Of a DNA stretch of 64,000 bases, positions 12,908 to 23,988 are shown piece after piece. The stretch lies in contig NC_092579.1 of NCBI RefSeq assembly GCF_037975245.1, positions 441,001 through 505,000 of the forward strand, in the 5' to 3' direction. This DNA is from Apostichopus japonicus. Lineage: Eukaryota > Echinodermata > Holothuroidea > Aspidochirotida > Stichopodidae. The translations under genes were made by a program, and so were the position numbers. Below the pieces are notes generated by a model. The model was not told the DNA's origin and did no database searches. It worked only from the letters and a program-made list of their open reading frames with translations. Each line of letters starts with the position of its first letter. Position 1 is the first letter of the stretch.

Positions 12908-13399
12908 GTGAGTAATGAACAGAATGGGTTTTTTTTCTGAGTGTCTCGGTTTGATATGATTCCGATGTGCAGCACTGTAAGCCGAAAATAACAGTGCTAC
13001 CTAACTCTAATTGTAAGAACTTAGTATTTTAAGTTTCATTGAAGGCTAGGCCTAGTAATAGTATTAGTACTATTACTACTTCCGTGGCCGGCCTCTATCA
13101 GTATCACTGTTAGGCATAGTCTAACTCTAGTCTAATTGAGGCTATCATTGATTGACTATTTTTGGCCGAGGCTTTAGGCCTCGAATTTCAAATATATCAA
13201 GTAGGACTTTCTAAATGCGATTAGAAAAGATAAGACTGAAGAAGCTAGGTGTAGGCCTAGTATTTTTCAGCAAGTTGAATTCATAGTGTAGGCCTAGTTT
13301 GTTTCACTCGTTTCTTTATCAAATAATTACATGGCTACAGTACAGTAGGTCTAAACTAGCCTAGCACTGAACCCTTCTGTGGGTTCACCTCTCTATGTT

Positions 13400-16110
13400 C
13401 TGTGTTCCTATGGTGCATTAATGGATGTGTATCTCCCCTATTAGATAATCAATCTTTTAATTGGTGGAATGTGTAGAGGAATGCTTAACTATTCAATGCC
13501 AAATGGTAATTAAGTTGTATTTATCTGCTCTCTATCACATAATTACAAAGGATACAGTACAGTAACTTGTATAAGTCTAAACTTGCACAATTTTCCTTTC
13601 TGTTGGTTCACCTCTCTGTGTACTGTGTTGCTATAGTAATGTATTGGAGATATATGTCCTAGTTTATGGTAATTGTTAAGTCATTTTCACCTGTCTCATT
13701 AAATAATTACATGGGCTATAGTACAGTAGGTCTAAACAAGCAATTTTCCCTCCTGGTGGTTCACCTCTGTTTGCTGTTTTCCTACGATAATGTTTGGAAG
13801 ATACAACCCCTATTAGATAGTCAATCTTTACTATGTTGATATTCATAGGAATGACCAACTATTTTATGTTAAATGTTTAAGTTATATTCAACTGTCTCAT
13901 TATTAAATAATTGCATGGCATTAATACAGTAGGTTTAAAAGGCTAGCACAGTTTTCCCAACTGCTGGTTCACTTCTGTGTGTGCCTGTGATGATATTTTA
14001 CACTAAATGGCAATTCATATTCATCTGTTAAATTATCAAATAATTGCATTGCTACAGTAGATGTAAACTAGCACTGCTTCCTGTGTGTTCAGTGCCTGTG
14101 ATGCTGTATTGTAGATATATGTCCCCTATCAGATAGTCAATCTTTTACTGTGTTGACGTTTCATAGGAATGTGTAACTTATTTACGCTAAATGGTAAGTA
14201 ATATTCATCTGTTTCATTAGCAAATAATAACATGGGATACAGTACAGTAGGTCTAAACTAGCACAGTTTTCCTTTTTGCTGCTTCACCTCTCTGTGTGTT
14301 GTGTTGCTATGTTACATTATTGTAGATATATGTCCCCTATTAGATAGTCAATCTTTCACTTTGTGGAATGTTTACAGGAATGCTTAACTATTTTATGTTA
14401 AATGGTAAGTCAATTAATCTGTTTCAATATCAAATAATAACATGGGATACAGTACAGTAGGTCTAAACTAGCACAGTTTTCCCTGTTGCTGTTTCACCTC
14501 TCTGTGTGTTGTGTTGCTATGGTACATTATTGTAGATATATGTCCCCTATTAGATAGTCAATCTTTTACTTTGTGGAATGTTTACAGGAATGCTTAACTA
14601 TTTTATGTTAAATGGTAAGTCAATTAATCTGTTTCAATATCAAATAATAACATGGGATACAGTACAGTAGGTCTAAACTAGCACAGTTTTCCCTGTTGCT
14701 GTTTCACCTCTCTGTGTGTTGTGTTGCTATGGTACATTATTGTAGATATATGTCCCCTATTAGATAGTCAATCTTTTACTTTGTGGAATGTTTACAGGAA
14801 TGCTTAACTATTTTATGTTAAATGGTTAGTCAATTAATCTGTTTCAATATCAAATAATAACATGGGATACAGTACAGTAGGTCTAAACTAGCACAGTTTT
14901 CCCTGTTGCTGTTTCACCTCTCTGTGTGTTGTGTTGCTATGGTACATTATTGTAGATATATGTCCCCTATTAGATAGTCAATCTTTCACTTTGTGGAATG
15001 TTTACAGGAATGCTTAACTATTTTATGTTAAATGGTAAGTCAATTAATCTGTTTCAATATCAAATAATAACATGGGATACAGTACAGTAGGTCTAAACTA
15101 GCACAGTTTTCCCTGTTGCTGTTTCACCTCTCTGTGTGTTGTGTTGCTATGGTACATTATTGTAGATATATGTCCCCTATTAGATAGTCAATCTTTTACT
15201 TTGTGGAATGTTTACAGGAATGCTTAACTATTTTATGTTAAATGGTAAGTCAATTAATCTGTTTCAATATCAAATAATAACATGGGATACAGTACAGTAG
15301 GTCTAAACTAGCACAGTTTTCCCTGTTGCTGTTTCACCTCTCTGTGTGTTGTGTTGCTATGGTACATTATTGTAGATATATGTCCCCTATTAGATAGTCA
15401 ATCTTTTACTTTGTGGAATGTTTACAGGAATGCTTAACTATTTTATGTTAAATGGTTAGTCAATTAATCTGTTTCAATATCAAATAATTACCTGGGATAC
15501 AGTACAGTAGGTCTAAACTAGCACAGTTTTCCCTTTTGCTGTTTCACCTCTCTGTGTGTTGTGTTGCTATGGTACATTATTGTAGATATATGTCCCCTAT
15601 TAGATAGTCAATCTTTTACTTTGTGGAATGTTTACAGGAATGCTTAACTATTTTATGTTAAATGGTTAGTCAATTAATCTGTTTCAATATCAAATAATTA
15701 CCTGGGATACAGTACAGTAGGTCTAAACTAGCACAGTTTTCCCTTTTGCTGTTTCACCTCTCTGTGTGTTGTGTTGCTATGGTACATTATTGTAGATATA
15801 TGTCCCCTATTAGATAGTCAATCTTTTACTTTGTGGAATGTTTACAGGAATGCTTAACTATTTTATTTTAAATGGTAAGTCAATTAATCTGTTTCAATAT
15901 CAAATAATAACATGGGATACAGTACAGTAGGTCTAAACTAGCACAGTTTTCCCTTTTGCTGCTTCACCTCTCTGTGTGTTGTGTTGCTATGGTACATTAT
16001 TGTAGATATATGTCCCCTATTAGATAGTCAATCTTGACAGTGTTGATGTTTCATTGGAAATTGGAACACTTAACTATTGTATTTTAAATGTTTAAGCTAT
16101 ATTCACCTTT
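13400..16110. repeat. 210-bp satellite, 8 near-identical units plus diverged flanking units
   Basis: The block ending TGTCCCCTAT recurs at exactly 210-bp spacing (14340, 14550, 14760, 14970, 15180, 15390, 15600, 15810, 16020). Diverged relatives lie upstream from about 13400, and a decayed one follows 16020. Each core unit carries TTTACAG, then 27 nt (GAATGCTTAAC...AAATG), then GTAAGT or GTTAGT, that is, an exon-like cassette. It lies in what would be the first intron of the SET-recombinase gene. Confidence 0.93.
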
Positions 16111-16972
16111 TCATTATCAAATAATTGCATGGCTACACTACAGTACATAGGTCTAAACTAGGAATGTTTTCCCATCTGCTGCATGAACTTTCTGTGTGAT
16201 GTGTGCCTTTGGTATGTGTGTGTTCAAACTAACACAGTTCACTGATTTTGCTGGTTAATACCACTCTCAACCGCTGGTTCAAGAATACATTTCTACTGTA
16301 CTGACAGTGTTCATATAACAGTGTTCATATATTCATAGGAATAAAGATGTATTGTCAGTTATATTTTAGACAGCTCTAGGTCATTTCACCACCATGTCAG
16401 ATGAATAAAGTAATCACAAAAAGTATTATAATAAGCGAGATAACTGACATTGTCATAGTAAAGCAAACTACGTAGTTACCTGTATTAAAACATTCAATTC
16501 AAGAACCTATTCATTCACCTTTAAGCATTATACATGTCACTTTGCAATGAGTAAAAAATACCTTTAATTTCTGAAATACAGATTTGTACCCAGCAGTAGG
16601 TCTTTGGTCAGATGGATAGTAACAAGCACCTGTAGTTAGCATATTTAAGTCCTATACAGTGAGAACACTATCACACATTGAGTATTGACACTTAATATAC
16701 AGCCAAAATGGAAAGTGCTGGGGTTGTCATGTAAAATGATTTTACCCTTCAGATTGCTTGTTCCCTTTATAGACAAATGGTAAATTTGTAATGACTAAAA
16801 TTCAATGGATGTGTATTTGCATAGAACAATACTGCATGGCAAGCTTAATTTAGCAATGATGTTTCTATTCAGATAATATTAGTATTAACATGAATTGGAC
16901 CTAATAGTAGTACAGTTTGACTAGATTTTGTTTGAGTTTTCCATTTCTTCTTCTTTTTCTCTGCAATGCAAG
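16111..16972 (+). other. Intronic spacer between satellite and transmembrane exon
   Basis: No gene or repeat recognised. It ends in a long pyrimidine tract (TTTCTTCTTCTTTTTCTCTG) leading to the acceptor AG at 16971-16972. Confidence 0.4.
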
Positions 16973-17089
16973 GAATGAAATGTGCTGGTGAATGGATATT
17001 GTACATCAGCTTAGCCGCCTTACTCATCAGTCTGATAATCATCATAGTCTACTTGATGATAATATACATTGAAGTTGCCATCAAACCTG
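16973..17089 (+). CDS. Candidate exon encoding a single-pass transmembrane micropeptide
   Basis: A 117-nt stretch lies between a strong acceptor (pyrimidine tract, GCAAG|GAATG) and a strong donor (CCTG|GTAAGA). From ATG 16975 it encodes about 38 aa: a short polar start (MKCAGEW) and about 25 strongly hydrophobic residues (LLISLIIIIVYLMIIYI), ending EVAIKPG. Its length is a multiple of three, phase 1 to phase 1. Spliced to the next SET exon (17435) the frame reads GGT TGA and stops at once, 8 nt before the SET start codon, giving a 39-aa upstream ORF. Spliced to another acceptor at 17313-17314 it gives a 55-aa protein with tail KEEIWITFKLLYLNLI. Unspliced, it stops after 54 codons. Function unknown; single-pass micropeptides of this size in other animals often regulate membrane pumps, but no homology is claimed. 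Confidence 0.42.
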
Positions 17090-17447
17090 GTAAGAAAATA
17101 GTATCCCATCACTTGTGTACACTTGTGTTTGTATAAGTTGGAAGGAAATTTATTTAGGGATGATGCTGAAACTACCTCCGAAAGTTTGATTTCTCTAGTT
17201 TTTTTAATTTAGTAACAGTAATATCCAAGTATATTGTTAACTTTCCCCACTTCTATCATCATTTTATCATCATGTTCTGCAGTGAGTGTTTGAATGAGCT
17301 ACCATTTTCTACAGGAAAAGAAGAAATATGGATTACCTTTAAACTACTGTACCTCAATCTAATCTAAAATACATTATGACTTCTGTGAAAAGTAAATTTG
17401 AAAATGCTGCAATTAAATGAATTATTTTTTTCAGGTTGACACACAAA

Positions 17448-18935
17448 ATGAGGAGGAAAAGAAGAGAGAAACCAGAAGATGTTGCCATTTCCATGGTTAA
17501 ACGAAAAACTGATAGAGATGGATTTTATGTAAAAGAAATACCACAAAAAGGTATCAAATTCAGTTTTATACTTCTTGTGCTGTAATAAAGTAAGAATACC
17601 TTGACAGAAGTACCCACAAGTTTGTGTAGTGACATATTCACATTTAACATAGGACTAGTTAGCAATGGCATAAATAGTAAGTGAAAACAAAAGGAGAGTG
17701 ACAATGAACGTAAGTGAAGAATGGGGCGAGGAGGGGAAAGGATCATTGGAGAATTAAGGAAAAGATGTTCTTCTTGGATGTTCAAGTAGTATGGATGTGG
17801 TGTGAAGGCATATTATTGCACACCCTTTCGACTGAGGCACAGAATGAGTGGCTATTAAAATTTACAGCTGCGTTTTGAAATTGTGTGGTTTTGAAAGTCT
17901 TTCCCAATTTGGGTTCATTTTGTTGAATGTTGGGAAGGTGCAGCTAGTGATCTTGATAGAATGAGCAGTGAACTTTGTAAAAAATAACTTGGATTTTCTT
18001 CTCTGTTCTAGGCAGAGGAGTGTTTGCGAAGGTCAAATTTACCAAAGGAGAGTTTCTACTGCAGTATGCTGGGTCACTTCTGTCAGTTAATGAAGGAGAT
18101 AAGCTTGAAGAGGAAGAAGGGTCATCAGGCTTTAGATTTTTCATTTCATGTAAAGGAAAGGAGTTCTGGTGAGTTGAATACCAAATGATTCTTTTGTGAG
18201 AACATGTACTACTCTACTCTTTAACAAATTGTTAAATTGTCTGCCTGAGTGCAAATGTAAAGGAGTTCGCCAATTCATCTTGAACAGCGTGCTATATATT
18301 TGAAACACTGTTTGCATGCAAAATTGTTTGCTGCATACTTCTAGTACTACAGTCGAGTCAACATGGTCAAATACAGAAATAATAGCACTAAACATATGTA
18401 ATTTGTGGTTTAAACAGTTCAAATATGGGTAAATAATTCACATGCATAAGCCTGAAGACATATTAGCTGTTCCATATTTATACAGTAGTCAAAGCAATGA
18501 AACCCAAACTCCAATCTCTGAAGTAAATTGTAATCCTGAAATTGTTGAGTTTTCATTAACGTTTTACATTTGTGTCTGTAGTAAGTGACATGTCAACAAT
18601 CACTCATCTTCTAATCAAATTATTAATCCTTAAAGTGACAGGATTAATCAAGAGTAGACTTGATGATATTTCATAATATGGACCTTATTTTCTTAAATAG
18701 TATTGATGCAACAGAAGAACGAGAGACAGGGCCTATATTGGGACGGTTGGTAAACCACGGAGAGAAAAATGAAGTAAACGTGAAGCCATCTATTCTTGAT
18801 TTTGAAGGCACACCAGTAATATGCCTTTTTGCCCTCACTGACATAGCAGAAGGTGAGGAGCTGCTATACGATTACGGTGTGTCTAATCTACCCTGGAAGC
18901 AGCAAGCTAAGGTAAAAATTGAGGTTATACCATAA
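17448..18935 (+). CDS. KMT5A-like SET domain exons and possible short SET-only isoform
   Basis: Three exons encode the methyltransferase module: PEDVAISMVKRKTDRDG, GRGVFAKVKFTKGEF, the tyrosine motif LLQYAGSLL, then CIDAT, GRLVNHG and the ELLYDYG box. In KMT5A (SETD8, the H4K20 mono-methyltransferase) the corresponding motifs are RGVFA, a YAG-type motif, CVDAT, GRLINHS and ELLYDYG. The NHS serine is Gly here, and no zinc-binding post-SET is present. If the donor at 18912 is not used, the frame runs on through VKIEVIP to TAA at 18933-18935 (164 aa), with AATAAA at 19045-19050. This offers a compact SET-only transcript by alternative polyadenylation. The substrate cannot be read from sequence; H4K20 is only the family precedent. 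Confidence 0.75.
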
Positions 18936-21900
18936 GGAAGACTTCTGTTACTGGGAATCATGAGAATGAAACAAGTGTTCAACACATCACATTGCAACTT
19001 TAAATCTAGAATACCTTTGTGAGAAATTCCTTTGCTTCTCTATGAATAAAATGCAACCCAGTATAAGTAGTCTTCTACTTCATGAAAGTGAATGTTTCAA
19101 AACGTTTGCTATTCTTTAATATTCTTGTTGTTGCTTGAAGTAACATATGAAGTTTACTTTCATGTCAGTTTGTTTTGTTTATTGTATTCATTATAATGTT
19201 AATTATTATGAAGAAGCTATTCTCAGCTGAACTGTAAAATAGGTAACTTTGTACATAGTTCTCACCAAAGTTATAACTTTATAGTTTGCCATAGTATATA
19301 TGCTATCTGGCTTTGTGTTTAGCACATTCATACAGCAAAGTAGTGGAGCAAGTATATGGAACCAATCAACGTTGCAACTCGTCTTTCACTTTTAATTGAA
19401 TTTCTAGGATATTCAAAGACATCTCATTTAGTTGCATCACTTTGAGAATAATCTATAATATTTGCTGTGTATGTATGCTGATTGTGTCAATTTAATATAA
19501 AATGTGCTCAGGTAATGTAGACAGACAGTAAAGAAACAACCTACTTGAGTTTTGTTTCTTAAGTTATTGACTTTATTCATCAGCATTAAGTAGTTCTGAC
19601 TGATTTATCAACTCAGACAATAATTCAGTCAGGTGAAACTGTGTTGAAACTATGATCATCACCGAACGAACTCACATTACTCAGACTTAAGGATGTATAC
19701 TAACTTTGCTGAATATTACAGGCTTATAATGAAAATGGATCAACATCATCTGTGGCAACGGGGATATCAGCATCTCTCAAAAAGGATATTTTGTCATCGC
19801 TGGAAAAGAGAGTTTCAGATCAACACTCTGAGTTAATTTCGTCAGTCATAGACACAGAAGACTCACCAGAGAGCAATGCATCAACCAGTGACCCCACACC
19901 AATGACTGAGAGTGAACAAAATGAGAAGGAATCATCATCTCCCACAAAGATATCAGCTGAAGGACTTGAAACATTTTCGTTGGTGATGGACACTAAAGAA
20001 CCCTCATATGGCGATGTCTCAACTAGTGACTCACAACCCATGAATGCTAATGAACAAAACGAAGAGAGATCATCATCTCAGGAAAAGGACATATCAACTA
20101 TAGGAACTAAAATAAGTTCATCGGTAATGCACACTGAGGACCCCTCAAACAGGTATGCCTTAAACTCTGACACACAACCCATGACTGTTTCGGAACGAAA
20201 TAAAAAGGGATCATCATCTCCAGACAAGGACATAACAGTTGAAGGACCTGAAATATGTTCATTACTCATGGACCCTGAAGACCCCTCAGACAGCTCTGCT
20301 TTAACATCTGATTCACAACCCATGACTGCTGATGATATGAAGTTTGCACCAAAGATTTTGATGAAAGAGACTCCAATGAAGCATACTGAAGTAAGCTCTT
20401 TGGTCCTGAACTTGGAAACTGAAAACGTTTTAAAAGATGCATCTCAATTACTCAATGAAAAGAGTCCACTTTCTTTGGAAAAGTATATGTCAGACATAGG
20501 ATCTGAAATATGTTCCCTGATCATGGACACTGAGGACTCCTTGGAATGCAATGCCTCAACCATTGATTCTCAACTCATGACTCAGGACATACCTGCTAAA
20601 GGGCCTGAAACATGTTCCTTAGTCATGGACAATGAAGTCTCTGAAAGTGATGCCTCAACCAGTGAGTCAGAATCTGAGTCTTCTCATAGTGATGACTATG
20701 TGCCTGAATCTGATTATTCTGAGGATGGAGAAAGTTATGTCATACCCTTACCTCGATTCACACAGAGGAGTGGTTGTGTATCTAGCTCTTCAAGCAGAAA
20801 ATGTTCATCTCACAATACAAAACAGAACTGTGAAGAAGAAACTGATTGTGTATCCAGCTCATCAGACATTATCAACCAATGCTCTCAGGAAAAAACCAGT
20901 TGTAACTCAGCATTATCAAGCAGATCATGTGGGATTCAGGTGTTGCAAACAAATAATGGTAGAAAAAGGAAATATGATAAGAGTGCATATTGCCCATTTT
21001 GCCAAACAAGCCAAGCAAAATTGCCTCGACATCTCTCTGAATTTAAGGAACATAAGGATGAGCCAGAAGTTATTCAATGGCTGGCAACTAAAGACCCAGA
21101 GCTGAAGGCTAAAAGACTTACAAAAATGAGAAATTATGGAAACTTTGTACACAATGCAAAAGTAAGGAAAGAAAACCAAGGAGTTTTGATTCCAGTTTAC
21201 CGGCCAAATTTCACGGCAGACCCAGATGATTACTTACCATGCAGTGATTGCTTTGGCTATTATGCCAAAAGTGATCTGTGGAAACACCGTTGTCCATTTA
21301 GAAAGCATGTAGGCGCACAAAATGCAAAACCAGCAAAGAGGAGGAATTACATTAAAGAAGGGAAAATGATGTTGCCTGAATTTGGCCTAACCAAGATAAC
21401 TTCAGAAATCTTTTCGAGTCTTAGATGTGATGAGGAAGGCGTTGCACGTTTCATTAAAGCAGACACGTTAACCAGACAGCTGGCAGAAAAGCTTGCCTTG
21501 AAACTTGGTCATGATAAAGACCAGTATACATATATTAGAACGAAATTAAGAGAAGTTGGCCGCATGGTAGTTGAATACAGACAATTGACTGGTGAAAGTA
21601 ATGCATCATTAACCGACTTGATCGATCCAAAGAAGTTTGTAGCTGTTGTAAACGCCACACGCCAGACATCAGGCTTTGATGCTGATAGCCACCTTTATGA
21701 GACACCAAGTCTAGCACTAAAAATTGGTCACAGCCTGAAGAAGTCTGCAGAAATCTTAAAAGGTGATGCTCTAATGAAAGGTGATTTTGACCTTGAAAAG
21801 CGAAGCAAAGCCTTTATTGAGCTGTATAACATGAAGTGGGAAGAGCTTGTTTCAACGCATGCTTTGAGAACTCTAAATGAGAACAAGAGAAATGAACCAA

Positions 21901-23642
21901 AGTACCTCCCAGTCACAAGTGATATTGTCAAACTAACCAAGTACCTCAAAGACAAAGTTGCATGTGGAGTGAATGTACTGAAGAATGAGTCAACAAGTAA
22001 ACCAAATGACGCAAAACATACCTGGAAAGACCTAGCTGAAGTGACCCTCGCCTCCTTGATAGTGTTCAACCGAAAGCGATCAGGTGAAGTTGCAAAAATG
22101 ACGACATCAGACCTAACCAAATGCACAAAGGGTGGTAATGGAGTTGCGGTAGAAGGATTATCAAAATTGGAACAGGAGCTATGCAAAGTACTGTGGCGAG
22201 TAGAGATAATCGGAAAGAAAACTAGAACTGTTCCAGTGTTAATGACAAACGAGTTGAAGGAAGCATTGGATCTACTCTACCAGAGAAGAAGAGAGGCTGG
22301 TGTTTTGGAGACAAATCCGTACATTTTTGCAACATTGCACAGTGAAGGTCATATCAGAGGACCTGATGTGATTAGAACACATGCCAGGAATTGTGGGGCG
22401 ATCCATCCTGAGTATGTAACATCGACAAGCCTTCGCAAGCACATTGCGACAGTTTGCCAAATAATGAACTTAAAAGACAATGAACTTGACATCATTGCTC
22501 GTTTCATGGGACACGACATTAGGACACACAGAGAATACTACAGATTACCTGATCAGACGTTGCAAGTGGCAAAAGTGTCTAAAGTCTTGTTCAACATAGA
22601 AAATGGCAACCTCCAAAATGTAGTTGGAAAGAGCTTGGATGAAATCCAAATACAGCCTGATGAAGGTGATAATACTTTCTTGTTTTTAGTTGGAAAAAGC
22701 AGCAGACTGTTTTATTATATTAAATTCTGTACTCGAAGTAGTAATGGGAAGAGCGATGATTTGTCCTGTATGTTAGAAGAATCCATCATTACACCCTTCA
22801 TTACATTATTCATCAGTACATTAGAGAGGTGTAATTGATCTGAACACAAATTTATCTACCTGCATTAATGCTTATCAGGTATCTGTTAGTTTGTGACTGT
22901 AATGTCTAGCCTTGGAACATGAGAACTCGGCGTTTAGTCATTTCAATGATGACCTTTAAACATGATATTGAAACACTTCAGCTTTAAGCTGCACCTTTGT
23001 CTAACGAACAGCCATGGTAGTAAGAACTTCATTAAATTTCTTTTATGAAGTGATCTCACATGCATTGCAAGTAACTGTAAATAATTTGAACTAAACTTTT
23101 TGCCAAACAGTACTAATGATGATGTGCTAATTGGTAACAATTATCCACTTTCCAGAGGTCCCACGTGATGAAGACGTTGAAGATGATTACAGTACTATTG
23201 CGGTGTCATCCACTGCATCCGATTACACAGACTCCAAGGTCAAAGCAAGTGAAGGTATGCAAATGCTATCAATTGTGAATTTTAAAGGTTATTACAAGTT
23301 GTCTTTTGTAATGTGTGAGAACTTCAATTTGCAACAAGATCATGAAAGAACTTTCACACAATCTTTTATAAATCTCATTATATATACATGTTATTTAATT
23401 GATCAGGTGTAAAGAAGACAAAACAAAACACAACGAAGAAGCCATGGACCACAGAAGAAAAGCAAGTTGTAGCAAGAATATTCAAGAGCTGCTTTCTAAA
23501 GAACAATCTTCCTGGAAAAGACAAGATCATGACAGCTATACATGCTGAGCCAACACTACAATCTAGGACGTGGAGGAACATCAAAGACTTCATTCGAAAC
23601 CAAAATAGAAAAAGCGATCCATTGAGTTTTGTGACACTATAG
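17448..23642 (+). CDS. SET methyltransferase - zinc finger - tyrosine recombinase - Myb-like fusion gene (6 coding exons)
   Basis: Coding exons 17448-17550, 18012-18168, 18701-18911, 19722-22665, 23156-23254 and 23407-23642 join in frame through consensus GT-AG sites (phases 1, 2, 0, 1, 1) to 1,249 aa. Domain order: KMT5A-like SET (about 27-150), Ser/acidic imperfect repeats (about 165-500), C2H2 finger (C581, C584, H594, H601), second finger (C664, C667, H679, C681), tyrosine-recombinase catalytic region (about 740-1110), acidic linker, Myb/SANT-like domain (about 1180-1245, PWTTEEK...SRTWRNIKDF). Expected to be nuclear and DNA/chromatin-bound. The start ATG lies just before EDVAISMV, the segment that opens the SET region in KMT5A relatives; an N-terminal extension through a phase-2 upstream exon remains possible. 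An AATAAA at 23703 follows the stop. Splice phases and domain continuity make the model strong; whether the recombinase is catalytically active is unknown. Confidence 0.85.
19045..19050 (+). terminator. Poly(A) signal for a SET-only isoform
   Basis: AATAAA 110 nt after the in-frame stop that is reached when the exon ending at 18911 is not spliced. Confidence 0.4.
19722..22838 (+). CDS. Long intronless exon: repeat region, zinc fingers and tyrosine recombinase
   Basis: The exon starts after the acceptor at 19720-19721 (AYNENGSTSS, phase 0). It uses the donor at 22666 in the full-length form; read through, it stops at 22836-22838. Roughly seven degenerate repeats with the core MDTEDS..SNASTSDSQPMT give an acidic, Ser-rich linker. 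The recombinase part shows Arg I in NRKRSGEV (R943), the beta-hairpin lysine in GKKTRTVPV (K989/K990), Arg II in STSLRKH (R1062), the GHD histidine (H1088) and the nucleophile candidate Y1097 nine residues later in EYYR. In most tyrosine recombinases Arg II sits in H-x-x-R; here the first position is Thr. The finger pair plus recombinase resembles Crypton-derived animal proteins in general organisation. One uninterrupted 2.9-kb exon beside small SET exons suggests capture of an intronless transposon ORF. Confidence 0.8.
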   Translation, partial: AYNENGSTSSVATGISASLKKDILSSLEKRVSDQHSELISSVIDTEDSPESNASTSDPTPMTESEQNEKESSSPTKISAEGLETFSLVMDTKEPSYGDVSTSDSQPMNANEQNEERSSSQEKDISTIGTKISSSVMHTEDPSNRYALNSDTQPMTVSERNKKGSSSPDKDITVEGPEICSLLMDPEDPSDSSALTSDSQPMTADDMKFAPKILMKETPMKHTEVSSLVLNLETENVLKDASQLLNEKSPLSLEKYMSDIGSEICSLIMDTEDSLECNASTIDSQLMTQDIPAKGPETCSLVMDNEVSESDASTSESESESSHSDDYVPESDYSEDGESYVIPLPRFTQRSGCVSSSSSRKCSSHNTKQNCEEETDCVSSSSDIINQCSQEKTSCNSALSSRSCGIQVLQTNNGRKRKYDKSAYCPFCQTSQAKLPRHLSEFKEHKDEPEVIQWLATKDPELKAKRLTKMRNYGNFVHNAKVRKENQGVLIPVYRPNFTADPDDYLPCSDCFGYYAKSDLWKHRCPFRKHVGAQNAKPAKRRNYIKEGKMMLPEFGLTKITSEIFSSLRCDEEGVARFIKADTLTRQLAEKLALKLGHDKDQYTYIRTKLREVGRMVVEYRQLTGESNASLTDLIDPKKFVAVVNATRQTSGFDADSHLYETPSLALKIGHSLKKSAEILKGDALMKGDFDLEKRSKAFIELYNMKWEELVSTHALRTLNENKRNEPKYLPVTSDIVKLTKYLKDKVACGVNVLKNESTSKPNDAKHTWKDLAEVTLASLIVFNRKRSGEVAKMTTSDLTKCTKGGNGVAVEGLSKLEQELCKVLWRVEIIGKKTRTVPVLMTNELKEALDLLYQRRREAGVLETNPYIFATLHSEGHIRGPDVIRTHARNCGAIHPEYVTSTSLRKHIATVCQIMNLKDNELDIIARFMGHDIRTHREYYRLPDQTLQVAKVSKVLFNIENGNLQNVVGKSLDEIQIQPDEGDNTFLFLVGKSSRLFYYIKFCTRSSNGKSDDLSCMLEESIITPFITLFISTLERCN

Positions 23643-23702
23643 TACCTTTGATCATGGTCTTTGCATTACTGTTACTATATACTACACTTATACTTTCTTT
23701 CA

Positions 23703-23708
23703 AATAAA
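23703..23708 (+). terminator. Poly(A) signal of the SET-recombinase gene
   Basis: AATAAA 61 nt after the TAG stop at 23640-23642, followed by T-rich sequence. Confidence 0.6.
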
Positions 23709-23988
23709 GCCTTCTTGTTCCTGCTCAATCCCAGAGAAAAAGATTGTGAAAGACCTTCCAAAACTTAACATGCAAATAGTCAAGTCTTTGATGCATTCAT
23801 TGAGGTCTATATTGATGAGTACCTTTTAAGTTGTTTTATGCATTAAAGGTTTATCAGTTGCGTTGGTGACAATGGTGATTTTGTAATACACTATGATTAG
23901 TTTACCAATTATAGTATTGGTAGTTATGTATAAGTAAAATGATGGGTGGAGTATTTTACCAGTAACATTTTAACAGTCAACTTGTCCT

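Noticed and set aside
12669-12940. Three overlapping ORFs in the putative first exon
   Set aside because: The frames start at GTG/TTG or end shortly after the donor, and none continues with an ATG into the SET frame; treated as 5' UTR.
19820-22460. Antisense and alternate-frame ORFs of 60-157 codons over the long exon
   Set aside because: Shadows of the 1,028-codon forward frame, which carries the domains.
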